The position numbers were made by a program, and so were the translations under genes. The notes beneath the pieces are model-generated. The model saw nothing but the letters and a program-made list of their open reading frames with translations. It was not told where the DNA came from and searched no databases. Shown piece after piece: positions 1 to 9,149 of a stretch of DNA of 31,643 nucleotides (position 1 is the first letter of the stretch; the number at the start of each line of letters is the position of its first letter). This DNA comes from a virus: positions 1 through 31,643 of IMG/VR virus record IMGVR_UViG_3300024346_000315, one strand, 5' to 3'.

Positions 1-1
1 A

Positions 2-2608
2 CCCAATAATGGTATAACAGAGGAGTTCTTTAATAATTTAGATGATTTAGAAGAACTATTACTTAATAGAGAAACCAATCCAAAATACGAAGCGAGTTTT
101 AAAGTACCAAGAGATAGTTTTGATGGTGGGACAACAGATATTGTAACAATTGAAGTTAATTGGCCATTGGCGTTAGATGGTTGGAACTTACAAACTGTAG
201 GATTAGATTTTGATGATTACATTTCAAAGTTAAGTGATTTAGCTGACGAGATAGACGATTATAAATCTAACTTGGTTGTTAGATTTTTAGCAGCACCACA
301 ATTATTCGAATTTGATACTAATGATAAAAAGGGAGAAACAATATTTCAATTATATGGACAAAGTTTCGATAGAGTAAAGAAATATATTGATAACATTGCT
401 AACATGAGAAATGTTACATATGACGCTATCAATAATGTTCCTGATTTATTATTAAAGAATTTATCAGATAATTTAGGATTAGATTCACATAATTTATTTG
501 AAGAACAAAATATAGAAGATACTTTATATACAAGACAAGATAGTGTATATGGAGGACAATCAATTGGTAAAAACCTAATTGAGTCTGAACACGAATTTTA
601 TAGAAGATTATTAGTTAATCTTTCACACATTTATAAATCAAAAGGAACAAGAAATTCAATTGAATTTTTCTTAAGATTTTTAGGTGCACCTGAACCAATG
701 ATTAAAATAAACGAATACGTTTATAAAGTAAAATCAAAATTAAATGATTCAGTACAAACTGAATTGTACGATTTAATACAAGGTACAAAAACTGAATTTG
801 TTATTACGGGTTATAATGGAACTGGATTTACTGAAAATACAATAACAGGAACAACTAATCTAACAAGAGACGAGTATCCAATAGATAGTGATGGATTACC
901 AAGAAAAATAACGAATTTAAAAGATGATATATTTTTCCAAAAGGGTTCAGGTTGGTATGATTTAACTTTAAGTCATAGATCGTCAGATGTTATTGATGAA
1001 AGTACATCTAGTGGTACAACTATTAATGGAGTTTTCCAATTAACAGGAAGAACTAAAACTATTAAAACCAAACCTAAAGATTATACATATGGTGAGGATT
1101 ATTTTAACTATTTTAGAACATTACCTGGATTAGAATCTGGATTTGAATTAGAACCTAAAATAGACAATTTAAAAATAAGTGTTAGTGATGATGAATACAA
1201 TTCTAAATTAATTCTTAATAGAAAGAATATTGGAGTTTATTTATCTTCAGCACAGTGCATTGAATATGACATTTATAGACAGTCAAGAAATTTAGAAATA
1301 TCAATCGGAGGAGTTACACCACAATATACGTCAGGTGTAACATTTGAAGAATTTACTAAAGAAATTTTAAATGGTTTTATTTCCACAAGCGAATCAAAAT
1401 ATAATAAATCATATTTTTCTTTGGAACAGGTTTATAACGAATATGTAACAAATACAAATTTTGTTCCTTATAATGATGTCGATTTAAATACGTTCATAAC
1501 TAAAATGAGTCCTAATTGGATGAAAATTATCGAACAATTTATTCCCGCAACGACTTTATGGACAGGAGGAAATTTAACTGAAAATAATTTATTTAACAGG
1601 TCAAAACATACATACCTTAGACCGAGATATGGTACACCAAATGATTATAATACCACGGAAGATAGGAACAGTATTGATTTTCAATGTTATAAATTACCGC
1701 CATTAACACCAACACCAACACCTACAAATACTAAAACACCAACACCTACACCTACACAAACTAAAACGCCAACGCCAACTGCGACACCAACAAATACCCC
1801 AACAGCAAGTGTTACGCCAACAAATACTGTTACACCAACAGAAACGCCTACGCAAACGCCAACAAATACTGTTACACCAACAGAAACGCCTACGCAAACG
1901 CCAACAAATACTGTTACGCCAACAAATACTGTTACACCAACAGAAACGCCTACGCAAACGCCAACAAATACTGTTACGCCAACAAATACTATTACACCAA
2001 CAAATACTGTTACCCCAACAGAAACCGTTACACCAACAGCCACCCAAACAGGTACACCTGTAGCAACTCAAACATCTACGCCAACAGGCACACCCGTATC
2101 AACTCAAACATCTACACCAACAGGTACACCAACAGGTACACCTGCAGCTAGTGTAATGGGAACAACAACTCCTACGCAAACCCCAACATCTACACCAGCT
2201 GCCACCCAAACGAGTACACCAACTAACACACCAACTAACACACCTGCGGCTAGTGTAATGGGAACACCAACTCCTACACCAACCCCAACACCAACAACGG
2301 AGGCATTCGGTCAATGTTATACATATACTCTTGAAATTGCGTATGCCAGTGACACCAATTATGGTGTAAGATATAGAGCGGTTGGAACATCCGTGGATTC
2401 ATATTCTCAATTTAATGGAATAGCATCTGTACAAGTTTCTGAAGGTGTTTATGCATATTCTGTGTGTACTGAAATTGAACCAACATTACTAGATACATCA
2501 GCTTGGCCGGTATATCAATCGATTGGAACAGCAAATGGAATAACACGTTCAGGTCCAAACGGGAATTGTATCGGTAATGCCGATTGCTATTCGGTTCCTG
2601 GTAATTAA
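2..2608 (+). CDS. Baseplate/tail structural protein with Pro/Thr-rich linker (5' partial)
   Basis: The frame is open from base 2, so the gene begins outside the window; the TTG at 167 is only an internal codon. The N-terminal ~500 residues are globular. A stretch around bases 620-720 ([20 protein letters not shown]) resembles the P2 gpI / baseplate-type tail proteins in which a short helical motif precedes a Gly. From about 1700 to 2310 the protein is a low-complexity [15 protein letters not shown] linker. It ends in a ~100-residue Cys-containing, beta-rich domain ([17 protein letters not shown]...) that may be an adhesin or decoration domain. The next gene is also tail-like, which supports a virion role. 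The baseplate assignment is inference from weak motif similarity; the linker and its repeats are directly visible. Confidence 0.6.
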   Translation, partial: PNNGITEEFFNNLDDLEELLLNRETNPKYEASFKVPRDSFDGGTTDIVTIEVNWPLALDGWNLQTVGLDFDDYISKLSDLADEIDDYKSNLVVRFLAAPQLFEFDTNDKKGETIFQLYGQSFDRVKKYIDNIANMRNVTYDAINNVPDLLLKNLSDNLGLDSHNLFEEQNIEDTLYTRQDSVYGGQSIGKNLIESEHEFYRRLLVNLSHIYKSKGTRNSIEFFLRFLGAPEPMIKINEYVYKVKSKLNDSVQTELYDLIQGTKTEFVITGYNGTGFTENTITGTTNLTRDEYPIDSDGLPRKITNLKDDIFFQKGSGWYDLTLSHRSSDVIDESTSSGTTINGVFQLTGRTKTIKTKPKDYTYGEDYFNYFRTLPGLESGFELEPKIDNLKISVSDDEYNSKLILNRKNIGVYLSSAQCIEYDIYRQSRNLEISIGGVTPQYTSGVTFEEFTKEILNGFISTSESKYNKSYFSLEQVYNEYVTNTNFVPYNDVDLNTFITKMSPNWMKIIEQFIPATTLWTGGNLTENNLFNRSKHTYLRPRYGTPNDYNTTEDRNSIDFQCYKLPPLTPTPTPTNTKTPTPTPTQTKTPTPTATPTNTPTASVTPTNTVTPTETPTQTPTNTVTPTETPTQTPTNTVTPTNTVTPTETPTQTPTNTVTPTNTITPTNTVTPTETVTPTATQTGTPVATQTSTPTGTPVSTQTSTPTGTPTGTPAASVMGTTTPTQTPTSTPAATQTSTPTNTPTNTPAASVMGTPTPTPTPTPTTEAFGQCYTYTLEIAYASDTNYGVRYRAVGTSVDSYSQFNGIASVQVSEGVYAYSVCTEIEPTLLDTSAWPVYQSIGTANGITRSGPNGNCIGNADCYSVPGN
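1700..2311 (+). repeat. Low-complexity Pro/Thr codon repeat array inside the structural gene
   Basis: About 600 bases made almost entirely of ACA/ACG/CCA/CCT/AAT/ACT codons, encoding TPT, NTVTPT and ETPTQTPT units. Two copies of a PAASVMGT block (near 2143 and 2244) interrupt the array. It is a repetitive linker that probably separates a particle-bound domain from the terminal domain. Long open frames on the opposite strand here are artefacts of this composition. Confidence 0.9.
1861..1980 (+). repeat. Perfect 60-base tandem duplication
   Basis: Bases 1861-1920 and 1921-1980 are identical, encoding two copies of a 20-residue unit ([20 protein letters not shown]). A related shorter unit of about 42 bases lies just upstream (about 1824-1865). 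Perfect identity at synonymous positions points to recent slippage or unequal recombination. Confidence 0.95.
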
Positions 2609-2627
2609 TATAAAAGAAATAATAAAA

Positions 2628-2635
2628 TATTTATA
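2628..2635 (+). promoter_or_regulatory. TATTTATA box, candidate late promoter element
   Basis: TATTTATA lies 4 bases before the ATG at 2640. The same box sits before several other virion-type genes in this window. No Shine-Dalgarno sequence is present. Function is inferred from position only. Confidence 0.35.
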
Positions 2636-2639
2636 AAAT

Positions 2640-4223
2640 ATGAGCTTCTTAAATACAGGGTTTACACCCACAGTTTCGGCAAGATTAACTAAGGCAGGTA
2701 GAAATGCAATTGCAAAAGGGGATTTTTTAATTAGTTACTTTTCAATAGGTGACTCAGAATATAATTATAATTTAAGTGGTCTTACAAGTCAACGAGTTTT
2801 TGCTCCATTCGATAAAAATACGCACGTTAAATACCCATTTTTATATTCAGCAACGGGATCAACAATTTACGGAATTCCCGTTGAAAGTCCGGATGATGAA
2901 AATCAACAATGTAGGAACGTAATGACCGCAAATAGTGGATGGACTTTAAACACCGTTTGGGAAAAAAAACCATTAGGTGTTAGTGATAATATTGCATTAA
3001 AAGATTACCAAAGTAATGTTTATAGTGGTGTTAAAAGTTATTTAGGATACACATCATCTTCGGGTCAAACTTTTATTAACTATTCAGGTGGAACTATTAC
3101 AGGTACAACAATAAGAAATACAATGTTAGAAGAAGTTCAAGTATTACCTGAAGAACAAAATACTATTGCAATTTTACATTATTCGGAAAGTGGGACCACA
3201 GTTGACCCATACAGATTTTTTAAATATGATGATTACATTAGTAACTATAGTGGTATTACATCACCTAACACTAGCACCGATGTAGATTACTTTAGTCTTA
3301 CCTCACCAAATTTAATGTATCATAGATTAAGTGACGATTCTACCGGTACAACATTTCATATGAGTACAGGAAAAACAAAATCAGTAACAAGTGATTATAA
3401 TCCGGATTTCCAACTTGATTATGTTGACTTACTAGATGTTAATGATTATAGCGTCGGTAAAATTTTCTTTAACCAAAAAATTATAGTATTCGATGACCAA
3501 GAAATTGTAACTGCATTGGATACGGGCTCGACTAGAAACTACACACTCACAGCACCAAAAGTTAGTTCGTATATAACAAATGCAGACCCAATTGTTGGTT
3601 TAACAACAGGCCAAACTTTATGGATTACATATGTTTTAAGTGGAGGTACAGTATCGGGAGATTTACCTTGTAGTTATTTTATGAAAGTAACTGGTTCAAC
3701 AAATCCTGAAAATGTAAGTGTTAAATTTAATAGTGGTGGATTTAAACATTTAAATAGTGGTTATAATGCAACACAAATTCACATACTACACCAATTTACA
3801 GATAACGGAAAACAACCAGACCCAAATCTATGGTATAGTAAAAATTATACAAATGAGTTATCAAGTATAAACGATTTAAAAACAGGATTCTCATTTATAT
3901 TAAATGAGACTAAAATAGACGAAGCAGAAAATAATGGATATTACGTTTCTTCTTTAACAAATTTTGGAAAAGAAAGGACGTATAGTGAAGGGACCGTAAG
4001 TGTGGTTACTGGAACTGACGTTCAAGTTATGAATTTTGTTATTAATTTACCTGACAGTAAGTTCACTATATCTCAAAATCCAACATACGTTTCGGGTACG
4101 AAATATATTACTGAAATTGCCTTATTAAATTCAAATAAAGAAACAATGGTGATGGGTAAGTTTAGTGCTCCAAGAGCAAGAATAACCTCTGTTGATGTTT
4201 TTTCTGTAAAACTTGATTTCTAA
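2640..4223 (+). CDS. Tail/baseplate-associated structural protein
   Basis: 527 residues. The N-terminus (LTKAGRNAIAKGDFLISYFSIGDSEYNY) has the pattern of the N-terminal domain of P2 gpH-type tail-fibre/collar proteins, where a 'T.AG...IA....I....ALGD' stretch attaches the protein to the baseplate. The rest is Ser/Thr/Gly/Asn-rich with many short beta-like segments (for example GTTIRNT, TSGQTFINYSGG) and no catalytic motif. It follows the preceding tail protein by 31 bases and has its own TATTTATA box. The likely role is baseplate, collar or fibre attachment. Structural assignment is moderately supported; the exact position in the virion is not known. Confidence 0.55.
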   Translation: MSFLNTGFTPTVSARLTKAGRNAIAKGDFLISYFSIGDSEYNYNLSGLTSQRVFAPFDKNTHVKYPFLYSATGSTIYGIPVESPDDENQQCRNVMTANSGWTLNTVWEKKPLGVSDNIALKDYQSNVYSGVKSYLGYTSSSGQTFINYSGGTITGTTIRNTMLEEVQVLPEEQNTIAILHYSESGTTVDPYRFFKYDDYISNYSGITSPNTSTDVDYFSLTSPNLMYHRLSDDSTGTTFHMSTGKTKSVTSDYNPDFQLDYVDLLDVNDYSVGKIFFNQKIIVFDDQEIVTALDTGSTRNYTLTAPKVSSYITNADPIVGLTTGQTLWITYVLSGGTVSGDLPCSYFMKVTGSTNPENVSVKFNSGGFKHLNSGYNATQIHILHQFTDNGKQPDPNLWYSKNYTNELSSINDLKTGFSFILNETKIDEAENNGYYVSSLTNFGKERTYSEGTVSVVTGTDVQVMNFVINLPDSKFTISQNPTYVSGTKYITEIALLNSNKETMVMGKFSAPRARITSVDVFSVKLDF

Positions 4224-4262
4224 AGCTTTACATTTCTAAAAATATTCATTATATATTGTTAT

Positions 4263-4880
4263 ATGAGTATAGATGTAAAATTAAAAAACAAGCCAAAAAT
4301 CTTAGGACTCGATATTTCGACCAAGACAATTGGGTGGGCACTGTTCGATATGACAGGGTCTAAACTATTAGAATTAACACATTTTTCCCCAAAAATTAAA
4401 CCTCAACCAGAAGACAAGATTGAAGAATTAATCTTAAAGGCTGAAGCGTTTAAAAAACATTTGTTAGGTTATAAAGATGTTGGTATTACTCGTGTTATTA
4501 TTGAGGAACCATTATTACAATCAAACAATGTTTATACAATTGGTACCTTATTAAGATATAACACATTGATTCTCAAGTCATGTTATGATGTATTAGGAAT
4601 TTTACCAACATTCATTTCAACATATAATTCAAGAAAATTTGCATTTCCAGATTTAGTGGGTGCAAATGATAAAGGTCGAAATGTTTTATTTGGTGGTTAT
4701 CCAAGAGACATTGATAAGAAACATGTTATTTGGGAACACGTAAACGCTGTTTGTCCTGATGTTAATTGGTTATATGGTAAAACAGGTAACCTTAAAAAAG
4801 AAAACTATGACATGGCAGACGCCGCAACTTGTGTGATTGGTTACGTTAACATGAACAAATTAGAAAAATCCGGCAACTAG
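4263..4880 (+). CDS. RuvC-like Holliday junction resolvase (RNase H fold)
   Basis: 205 residues. The N-terminal strand ILGLDISTKTIGWA carries the first acidic residue (D17). VIIEEPLL supplies the second (E81/E82). The C-terminal YDMADAATC helix supplies the last pair (D183, D186). This order, with D-x-x-D near the end, is that of RuvC-type resolvases and related RNase H-fold nucleases. These cut four-way DNA junctions using two metal ions. In a large phage it would resolve recombination intermediates and branched DNA before packaging. It lies just upstream of the primase/gp47/gp46 block, which fits a replication-recombination role. There is no SD; the ATG follows an AT-rich TATATATTG stretch. 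Confidence 0.82.
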   Translation: MSIDVKLKNKPKILGLDISTKTIGWALFDMTGSKLLELTHFSPKIKPQPEDKIEELILKAEAFKKHLLGYKDVGITRVIIEEPLLQSNNVYTIGTLLRYNTLILKSCYDVLGILPTFISTYNSRKFAFPDLVGANDKGRNVLFGGYPRDIDKKHVIWEHVNAVCPDVNWLYGKTGNLKKENYDMADAATCVIGYVNMNKLEKSGN

Positions 4881-4908
4881 TATTTTACTTTACCGATTGT
4901 TTATCATA

Positions 4909-4916
4909 TATTTATA
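4909..4916 (+). promoter_or_regulatory. TATTTATA box before the structured RNA element
   Basis: TATTTATA occurs in the 140-base gap between the resolvase and primase genes, directly ahead of the GC-rich hairpin element. It could start a short RNA or the leader of the primase operon. Inference only. Confidence 0.35.
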
Positions 4917-4917
4917 A

Positions 4918-4991
4918 AAGAAGACGGGAAGTGTAGAAATACACTTTTGGTTGGTTTCCCTCGGAGGTGGTGTTCCGGGGGATTTTTTTTT
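4918..4991 (+). ncRNA. Candidate small structured RNA or attenuator leader
   Basis: The stretch 4923-4981 is 32/59 G+C, well above the AT-rich surroundings, and does not look coding. It contains a perfect 7-bp hairpin with a GAAA tetraloop (AAGTGTA 4929-4935 / TACACTT 4940-4946). An enclosing GGGAA (4926-4930) / TTCCC (4956-4960) closes it. An 8-bp terminator hairpin with a T9 tail follows. The CCC at 4958-4960 belongs both to the enclosing stem and to the terminator stem, so the two folds compete, as in attenuators. It is either a ~70-nt small RNA ending at the terminator or a leader controlling the primase gene. The family is unknown. Confidence 0.5.
4958..4991 (+). terminator. Rho-independent terminator upstream of primase
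   Basis: CCCTCGGA (4958-4965) pairs with TCCGGGGG (4974-4981), including one T-G pair, around an 8-base loop. An A and nine T residues follow to 4991. The stem starts 30 bases before the primase ATG region and would separate resolvase and primase transcripts unless antiterminated. Confidence 0.8.
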
Positions 4992-5020
4992 ATCAATTTT
5001 TTTACATATATTTCTATAGT

Positions 5021-5965
5021 ATGGTAAATCAAGAAGTTGACTATTCTCCTGTTATTGAAATTCTCGAAGATATTTTGGGTGACTCTAATATGCATAATGA
5101 TTATAAAGGACAGATGTCTTTTGATTGTCCAGTGTGTTCATATGACATAAAAGGATTGGACCACGGTGACGGAAAAGGAAATTTAGAGGTCAACTACAAA
5201 TACAATGTTTTTAAATGTTGGGTGTGTGCCGAATCACACGAAACTCACGGATCAATTTTTAAATTGGTTAAAAAATTCGGCAATCCAAAACAATTAAAAA
5301 ATTATCTATTATTGAAACCTGACGAAGGTGAAGATTTTAGTAAACGTGTTTATAAAACAGTAAAACTACCCCAAGACTTCATACCATTTAAAGAAGCGAG
5401 TGAGGGTCTTAAAATGACACCATATTATAAACAAGCATACAACTATATAAAAAGTAGAAACATAACTGACTTAATGGTACAGATGTACAACATTGGTTTT
5501 TGTTATAGAGGTATCTACGAAAATAGAATTATCATCCCATCGTATGATTGTGAAAGGAGAATTAATTATTTTATTGCACGTTCTTATTTGAATAGAACAA
5601 AGATGAAATATAAGAATCCTGAGGCACAAAAGGAACTCATCATATTCAACGAGTACTTGGTTGATTGGAATGAAACAATATACATTGTGGAGGGTGCATT
5701 TGATAGTATATTCATACCTAACGCAATTCCATTGTTAGGAAAATTTATGAGTGAGCATTTATTTCACACTCTATATGAAAAGGTTAAAGGTAAAATAATT
5801 ATTGTTCTTGATCCAGATGCTTGGAATGATGCCGAAAGATTATATCATAAGTTAAATTGTGGTAAATTAATGGGTAGGGTTTTTGCAATTAAATTAGAGG
5901 GTGATAAAGATATTGCCGACTTACAAGGAAAATTAGAAAATTATAAAATAAAACAACTAGATTAA
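5021..5965 (+). CDS. DnaG-type DNA primase (zinc finger plus TOPRIM)
   Basis: 314 residues from the ATG at 5021. A longer frame from 4967 would run through the terminator and is rejected. CPVC (C36, C39) and CWVC (C66, C69) form a CHC2-type zinc-binding site. IYIVEGAFDS (E224) and VLDPDAWNDAE (D264, D266) are the catalytic Glu and DxD of a TOPRIM domain. The architecture matches compact phage primases such as T4 gp61, which make RNA primers for lagging-strand synthesis beside a helicase. No helicase is fused, so one should be encoded elsewhere. The stop overlaps the next ATG by one base, so the two genes are probably translationally coupled. Confidence 0.85.
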   Translation: MVNQEVDYSPVIEILEDILGDSNMHNDYKGQMSFDCPVCSYDIKGLDHGDGKGNLEVNYKYNVFKCWVCAESHETHGSIFKLVKKFGNPKQLKNYLLLKPDEGEDFSKRVYKTVKLPQDFIPFKEASEGLKMTPYYKQAYNYIKSRNITDLMVQMYNIGFCYRGIYENRIIIPSYDCERRINYFIARSYLNRTKMKYKNPEAQKELIIFNEYLVDWNETIYIVEGAFDSIFIPNAIPLLGKFMSEHLFHTLYEKVKGKIIIVLDPDAWNDAERLYHKLNCGKLMGRVFAIKLEGDKDIADLQGKLENYKIKQLD

Positions 5966-6825
5966 TGAATTTAAAAGACATCTCATTAGAGATTAACGAC
6001 TTATTAGAAAAGAAAAGACAAGAATTAGAATTAACATTCATAGAAGAACAACATATCTATCACATGAAAGATGTTGACGGTGTTGTTAAAAAGAATTTTC
6101 CTTCAGTTTCTAAAATCATAAAGAAATTTCATAAACCATTTGATGCTGAAGGTATGGCACTTCGTATGTCAAAAGGAGACCCTGAAGGTCAAGCACAATT
6201 ACTCGCGGAATGGAAACAAGCAGGTGACCTATCAACCAACATGGGTAGTAGAGTTCACTTTGAATTGGAATCCGATTTGATTGGTAGGTTTGATAATTAC
6301 AAAGAAGTTAGACAACCGATATTCGAAATCAACGAAGAACAACAACGTAAGAGTGATAATATGATTATTGCGGGAAAACAATTTCTTGATTTAATGTTAG
6401 AAAGAGGTGGAGTATTATTAGATACTGAAATCGTATTGGGTGATCCTGAAGAACAATACACAGGACAACCTGATAAGGTGTGGTTAATGGAAACTAAAGA
6501 GAAAGATAATTTTGGGTTTGTTATTACCGATTGGAAAACAAATCAACCAAAAAACTTTGAAGTACATCATTATACTGGTAAATTGTACCCACCATTTAAC
6601 AATTATCATGATAATGCATTAGGTCATTATTATTTACAACTTCCATTATATGGTAGGTTGTTACGTAAAATGTTAAAAGAAACAAAATACAACGATACTA
6701 AATTGTTGGGAAATGTTGTGGTTCTATTAAAAGATGACGGTACATTTGTAGAGTACAAAGTTCCACCCCAAATTAATAATGCAATCCTTACAATGGATTT
6801 ATCAAACTATATTAAAAGATGGTAA
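5965..6825 (+). CDS. PD-(D/E)XK nuclease, RecB/Cas4-like
   Basis: 286 residues. The motif series of RecB-type nucleases is visible: GSRVHFELE (H98), TEIVLGD (E155), GQPDKVW (D170), ITDWKT (D189, K191), then HYYLQLPLYGRLL with the motif Q225/Y229. No Fe-S cysteine cluster is seen, so it is closer to RecB/lambda-exonuclease-type than to Cas4. The predicted role is processing of DNA ends during recombination-dependent replication, next to gp47. It overlaps the primase stop by one base and the gp47-like start by seven, which suggests one operon. Fold assignment is strong; polarity and substrate are not known. Confidence 0.8.
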   Translation: MNLKDISLEINDLLEKKRQELELTFIEEQHIYHMKDVDGVVKKNFPSVSKIIKKFHKPFDAEGMALRMSKGDPEGQAQLLAEWKQAGDLSTNMGSRVHFELESDLIGRFDNYKEVRQPIFEINEEQQRKSDNMIIAGKQFLDLMLERGGVLLDTEIVLGDPEEQYTGQPDKVWLMETKEKDNFGFVITDWKTNQPKNFEVHHYTGKLYPPFNNYHDNALGHYYLQLPLYGRLLRKMLKETKYNDTKLLGNVVVLLKDDGTFVEYKVPPQINNAILTMDLSNYIKRW

Positions 6826-7643
6826 AAAAAATAATACATATTGCCGACTTACATATTCGCACAATACAAATGCATGATTTGTATAGAGAACAACTCCAAA
6901 AACTTTTGAATGAATTAAGTGTAAAATTTTTAGAATGGTCAGATGAAAATATATCGCACAACGAAATTAGAATTGTTATTGCGGGTGACATCGCACATCA
7001 AAAAATTAATATCTCAAATGAACAATTACTTTTAACAAGTTGGTTTTTAAGAGAATTAACCAAATATGGTAAGATTGTTATCATTCCCGGCAATCATGAT
7101 TTTTTAGAGAATAATACCCAACGTATGGATAGTATAACCCCCGTTGTTGAATTGTTAAACAATCCACATATTACATATCTAAAAGATAGTGGTGATTATG
7201 TTGATACCGATGGTAACGTTCAATGGGTCGTTTATTCGTTATATCAACATAATGTAAGACCTGAATTCACAAAACAAGAAGGGTTATTGACGGTTGGGTT
7301 ATTTCACGGTCCTATTATGGGGTTATCAACTGATTTAGGTTATGAGTTTGAAGATGCGTATGACCAATTAAACTTTGTTGATTTGGATTTATTACTGTGT
7401 GGTGACATTCACAAGAGACAACAATTCACATTACCAAATGGTGGAAAGGCAATAATGGTCGGTAGTTTAATACAACAAAATTTTGGTGAAACCGTTAAAC
7501 ATCATGGGTACGGTATATATGATGTTACAACAGACGAGTACACGTTCCATGATTTACCAAATGAACAACCATTCCTACATTTCACTATATCAGACATAAA
7601 AGAAATTGAAAATGGAGAAGAGACACACGTTAACCTTGGATAA
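6819..7643 (+). CDS. 47: gp47/SbcD/Mre11-like nuclease subunit
   Basis: 274 residues. Metallophosphoesterase motifs occur in order: IIHIADLHI (D10, H12), VIAGDIAH, IIPGNHDF, LFHGPI and LLCGDIHKRQ. These are the five signature blocks of Mre11/SbcD/T4 gp47 nucleases, which bind two Mn ions. It pairs with the ATPase encoded at 9150 to form a double-strand-break resection complex that loads recombination proteins and processes phage DNA. The start overlaps the previous gene by 7 bases and its 3' end overlaps the next gene by 32. The length is close to compact phage versions. Confidence 0.9.
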   Translation: MVKKIIHIADLHIRTIQMHDLYREQLQKLLNELSVKFLEWSDENISHNEIRIVIAGDIAHQKINISNEQLLLTSWFLRELTKYGKIVIIPGNHDFLENNTQRMDSITPVVELLNNPHITYLKDSGDYVDTDGNVQWVVYSLYQHNVRPEFTKQEGLLTVGLFHGPIMGLSTDLGYEFEDAYDQLNFVDLDLLLCGDIHKRQQFTLPNGGKAIMVGSLIQQNFGETVKHHGYGIYDVTTDEYTFHDLPNEQPFLHFTISDIKEIENGEETHVNLG

Positions 7644-8124
7644 AGAGTTTATTCTTTATTGTGAGTTAAATAACATAAAAGATATAAGTAAAATTGCAAA
7701 CGAAACCTTCAATAGAGGGTTTTCTTTGTTAAAATATGGTGAAACACCATCAGGAAATATAACTGAAAAAGAAAAAATTGTTGAAGTCATTAAAGAGGTG
7801 ACAGTTGAAAAAATTATCTATCAAGACGTTATTAAAGAGGTGGAAGTTATCAAAGAAATCCCTGTTGATAAAATAGTAGAAGTTATTAAAGAGGTACCTG
7901 TTGAAGTAAAAGGGGAAACTCAAATAATAACTCAAGAAGTAATCAAAGAGGTAATCGTTGAGAAACTAATTGAGGATAATGAATGTAAAAATATGTTAAT
8001 AACTTTAACAGAAGCAAATAGTAAATTAAAAGAAGAATTAGATACTTTAACAAACGCATTAAATAAATTCAACAAAGGTTCTTTTATGAAGAATAGTGAT
8101 TTGAATAGTTTATATGATGAATAA
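7612..8124 (+). CDS. Uncharacterised protein with VIKEV/VEV repeats between gp47 and gp46
   Basis: 170 residues from the ATG at 7612; a TTG at 7606 only adds two residues. The N-terminal ~40 residues (LDKEFILYCELNNIKDISKIANETFNRGFSLLKYGETP) look like a small helical domain. A central repetitive part is built from KIVEVIKEV, DVIKEVEVIKEI and IVEVIKEVPVEV units. The last ~60 residues form a coiled coil (LITLTEANSKLKEELDTLTNALNKF). It starts inside the gp47-like gene and lies between the two subunits of the Mre11-Rad50-type complex, so an accessory or bridging role is possible. I do not recognise a family with a known function. Confidence 0.75.
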   Translation: MEKRHTLTLDKEFILYCELNNIKDISKIANETFNRGFSLLKYGETPSGNITEKEKIVEVIKEVTVEKIIYQDVIKEVEVIKEIPVDKIVEVIKEVPVEVKGETQIITQEVIKEVIVEKLIEDNECKNMLITLTEANSKLKEELDTLTNALNKFNKGSFMKNSDLNSLYDE

Positions 8125-8172
8125 TTTGTTTTTAACAATAAAATTTATTATATTATTATAAAATATATAAAC

Positions 8173-8481
8173 ATGGAAATATTATTATGGGCATTTATGG
8201 CCTACGGAATGACAAACATTTTAATTTGGGGTTCTATTTTTGAAAACCAACGTATATGGATAAAGGCACACTCAAAATTTTTTGGTTACTTAATAGGTTG
8301 TACATTGTGTACTTCAACTTGGGTTGGATTTTTTATGTCACTTGTTTTGGGTAGCATAACAACAAAGTATTTTGATACCCTTTGGATTATTAATCTATTC
8401 TTTGATGGTATGTTTACCGCAGGAATAGTTTGGGCAATAAACGGAATCGTCGAATTTTTTGAAGAAAGTAGAATTAAGTAA
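8173..8481 (+). CDS. Small three-helix membrane protein with CTLC motif
   Basis: 102 residues with hydrophobic segments at about 4-22, 36-62 and 70-95. GYLIGCTLCTSTWVG (C43, C46) resembles the 'CPFCLGFW' motif of DUF1360-type small membrane proteins found in phages and bacteria. Function is unknown; superinfection exclusion or envelope modification are possibilities only. It follows the VIKEV protein by 48 bases, an AT-rich gap, and is followed after one base by the next ATG. Confidence 0.7.
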   Translation: MEILLWAFMAYGMTNILIWGSIFENQRIWIKAHSKFFGYLIGCTLCTSTWVGFFMSLVLGSITTKYFDTLWIINLFFDGMFTAGIVWAINGIVEFFEESRIK

Positions 8482-8482
8482 T

Positions 8483-9142
8483 ATGTCACAACAAAAAAGA
8501 AAATTTAGATACATAAGGATTAATGGTAAGGTAATCCAAGACCCATTTGATGATGAGGATATGAGAAAACTTTTCATATCATTTGCGGAAAAAGTATTGG
8601 GATTAAAATTCATTAGCGGTACCAAATATGGTATTGATTTAGTATGTGTAGACAACCCATCATGGGGTGCTGAAGGTGAAAATGGTTCATTTCAGGGAGA
8701 TAGATGGGCAGGTAATCAACAAGATATTTTTAATCTCGGATTTGCGGGTCTTAATATGCAAAATTGGAAATGGTTTTATTTTGGGTTGGGTGAATTGTCT
8801 GAAAGAAATACTGGCAAATGGTTGACATCACATCCAGGTCATGATAAAAATATATATTTTAGAGTTAATGCACAATTTGACCAAATTTGTATGGTAGAAG
8901 CTCAAACAATAAAAGACTTTAATAAAATCAAATTTGTCTTTAATAGGAAAGTTAGTAATAGTGATGATCCGGAAGATTGGATAGTAATACCAAAAGAGTT
9001 TGTACGTACATTTAATAAACAACCCAACGGAGAATGGTTAGAAAATGGACCATATTGCGGACCAACACAAAAAGAATTAGAGGATATGGAAAAAGAATTT
9101 ACTCAACAAAGAGTAAGAGAAGTTATGTTTGCAAATAAATAA
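8483..9142 (+). CDS. Hypothetical protein, possible nuclease-like fold
   Basis: 219 residues from the ATG at 8483, one base after the preceding stop. A TTG at 8459 in the same frame would overlap the upstream gene and is less likely. The N-terminus is basic (SQQKRKFRYIRI). GTKYGIDLVCVDNPSWGAEG is followed by GENGSFQGDRW, and later DKNIYFRVNAQFDQICMVEA. The 'G(I)DL...E..' spacing is weakly like small PD-(D/E)XK phage proteins, but no clear E-x-K is present, so I leave it as hypothetical. It lies directly upstream of the gp46-like gene in the recombination block. Confidence 0.7.
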   Translation: MSQQKRKFRYIRINGKVIQDPFDDEDMRKLFISFAEKVLGLKFISGTKYGIDLVCVDNPSWGAEGENGSFQGDRWAGNQQDIFNLGFAGLNMQNWKWFYFGLGELSERNTGKWLTSHPGHDKNIYFRVNAQFDQICMVEAQTIKDFNKIKFVFNRKVSNSDDPEDWIVIPKEFVRTFNKQPNGEWLENGPYCGPTQKELEDMEKEFTQQRVREVMFANK

Positions 9143-9149
9143 TTAATTA

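Noticed and set aside
1700-2311. CRISPR-like array
   Set aside because: Repeat units are in frame, variable and without unique spacers; they encode a protein linker.
1687-2314. Open frames on both strands within the repeat region
   Set aside because: Products of the low-complexity Pro/Thr codon array (for example VGVTVFVGV repeats); no independent start signal or family match.
4967-5020. Upstream start for the primase
   Set aside because: It would lie inside the terminator hairpin and T-run; the ATG at 5021 begins the zinc-finger protein sensibly.
4881-5020. tRNA gene in the longest intergenic gap
   Set aside because: No acceptor/anticodon/T-arm arrangement or CCA-type end; the hairpins fit a terminator-ended RNA instead.
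8459-8482. TTG start for the hypothetical protein at 8483
   Set aside because: It overlaps the upstream membrane protein; the ATG at 8483, one base after its stop, is more natural.
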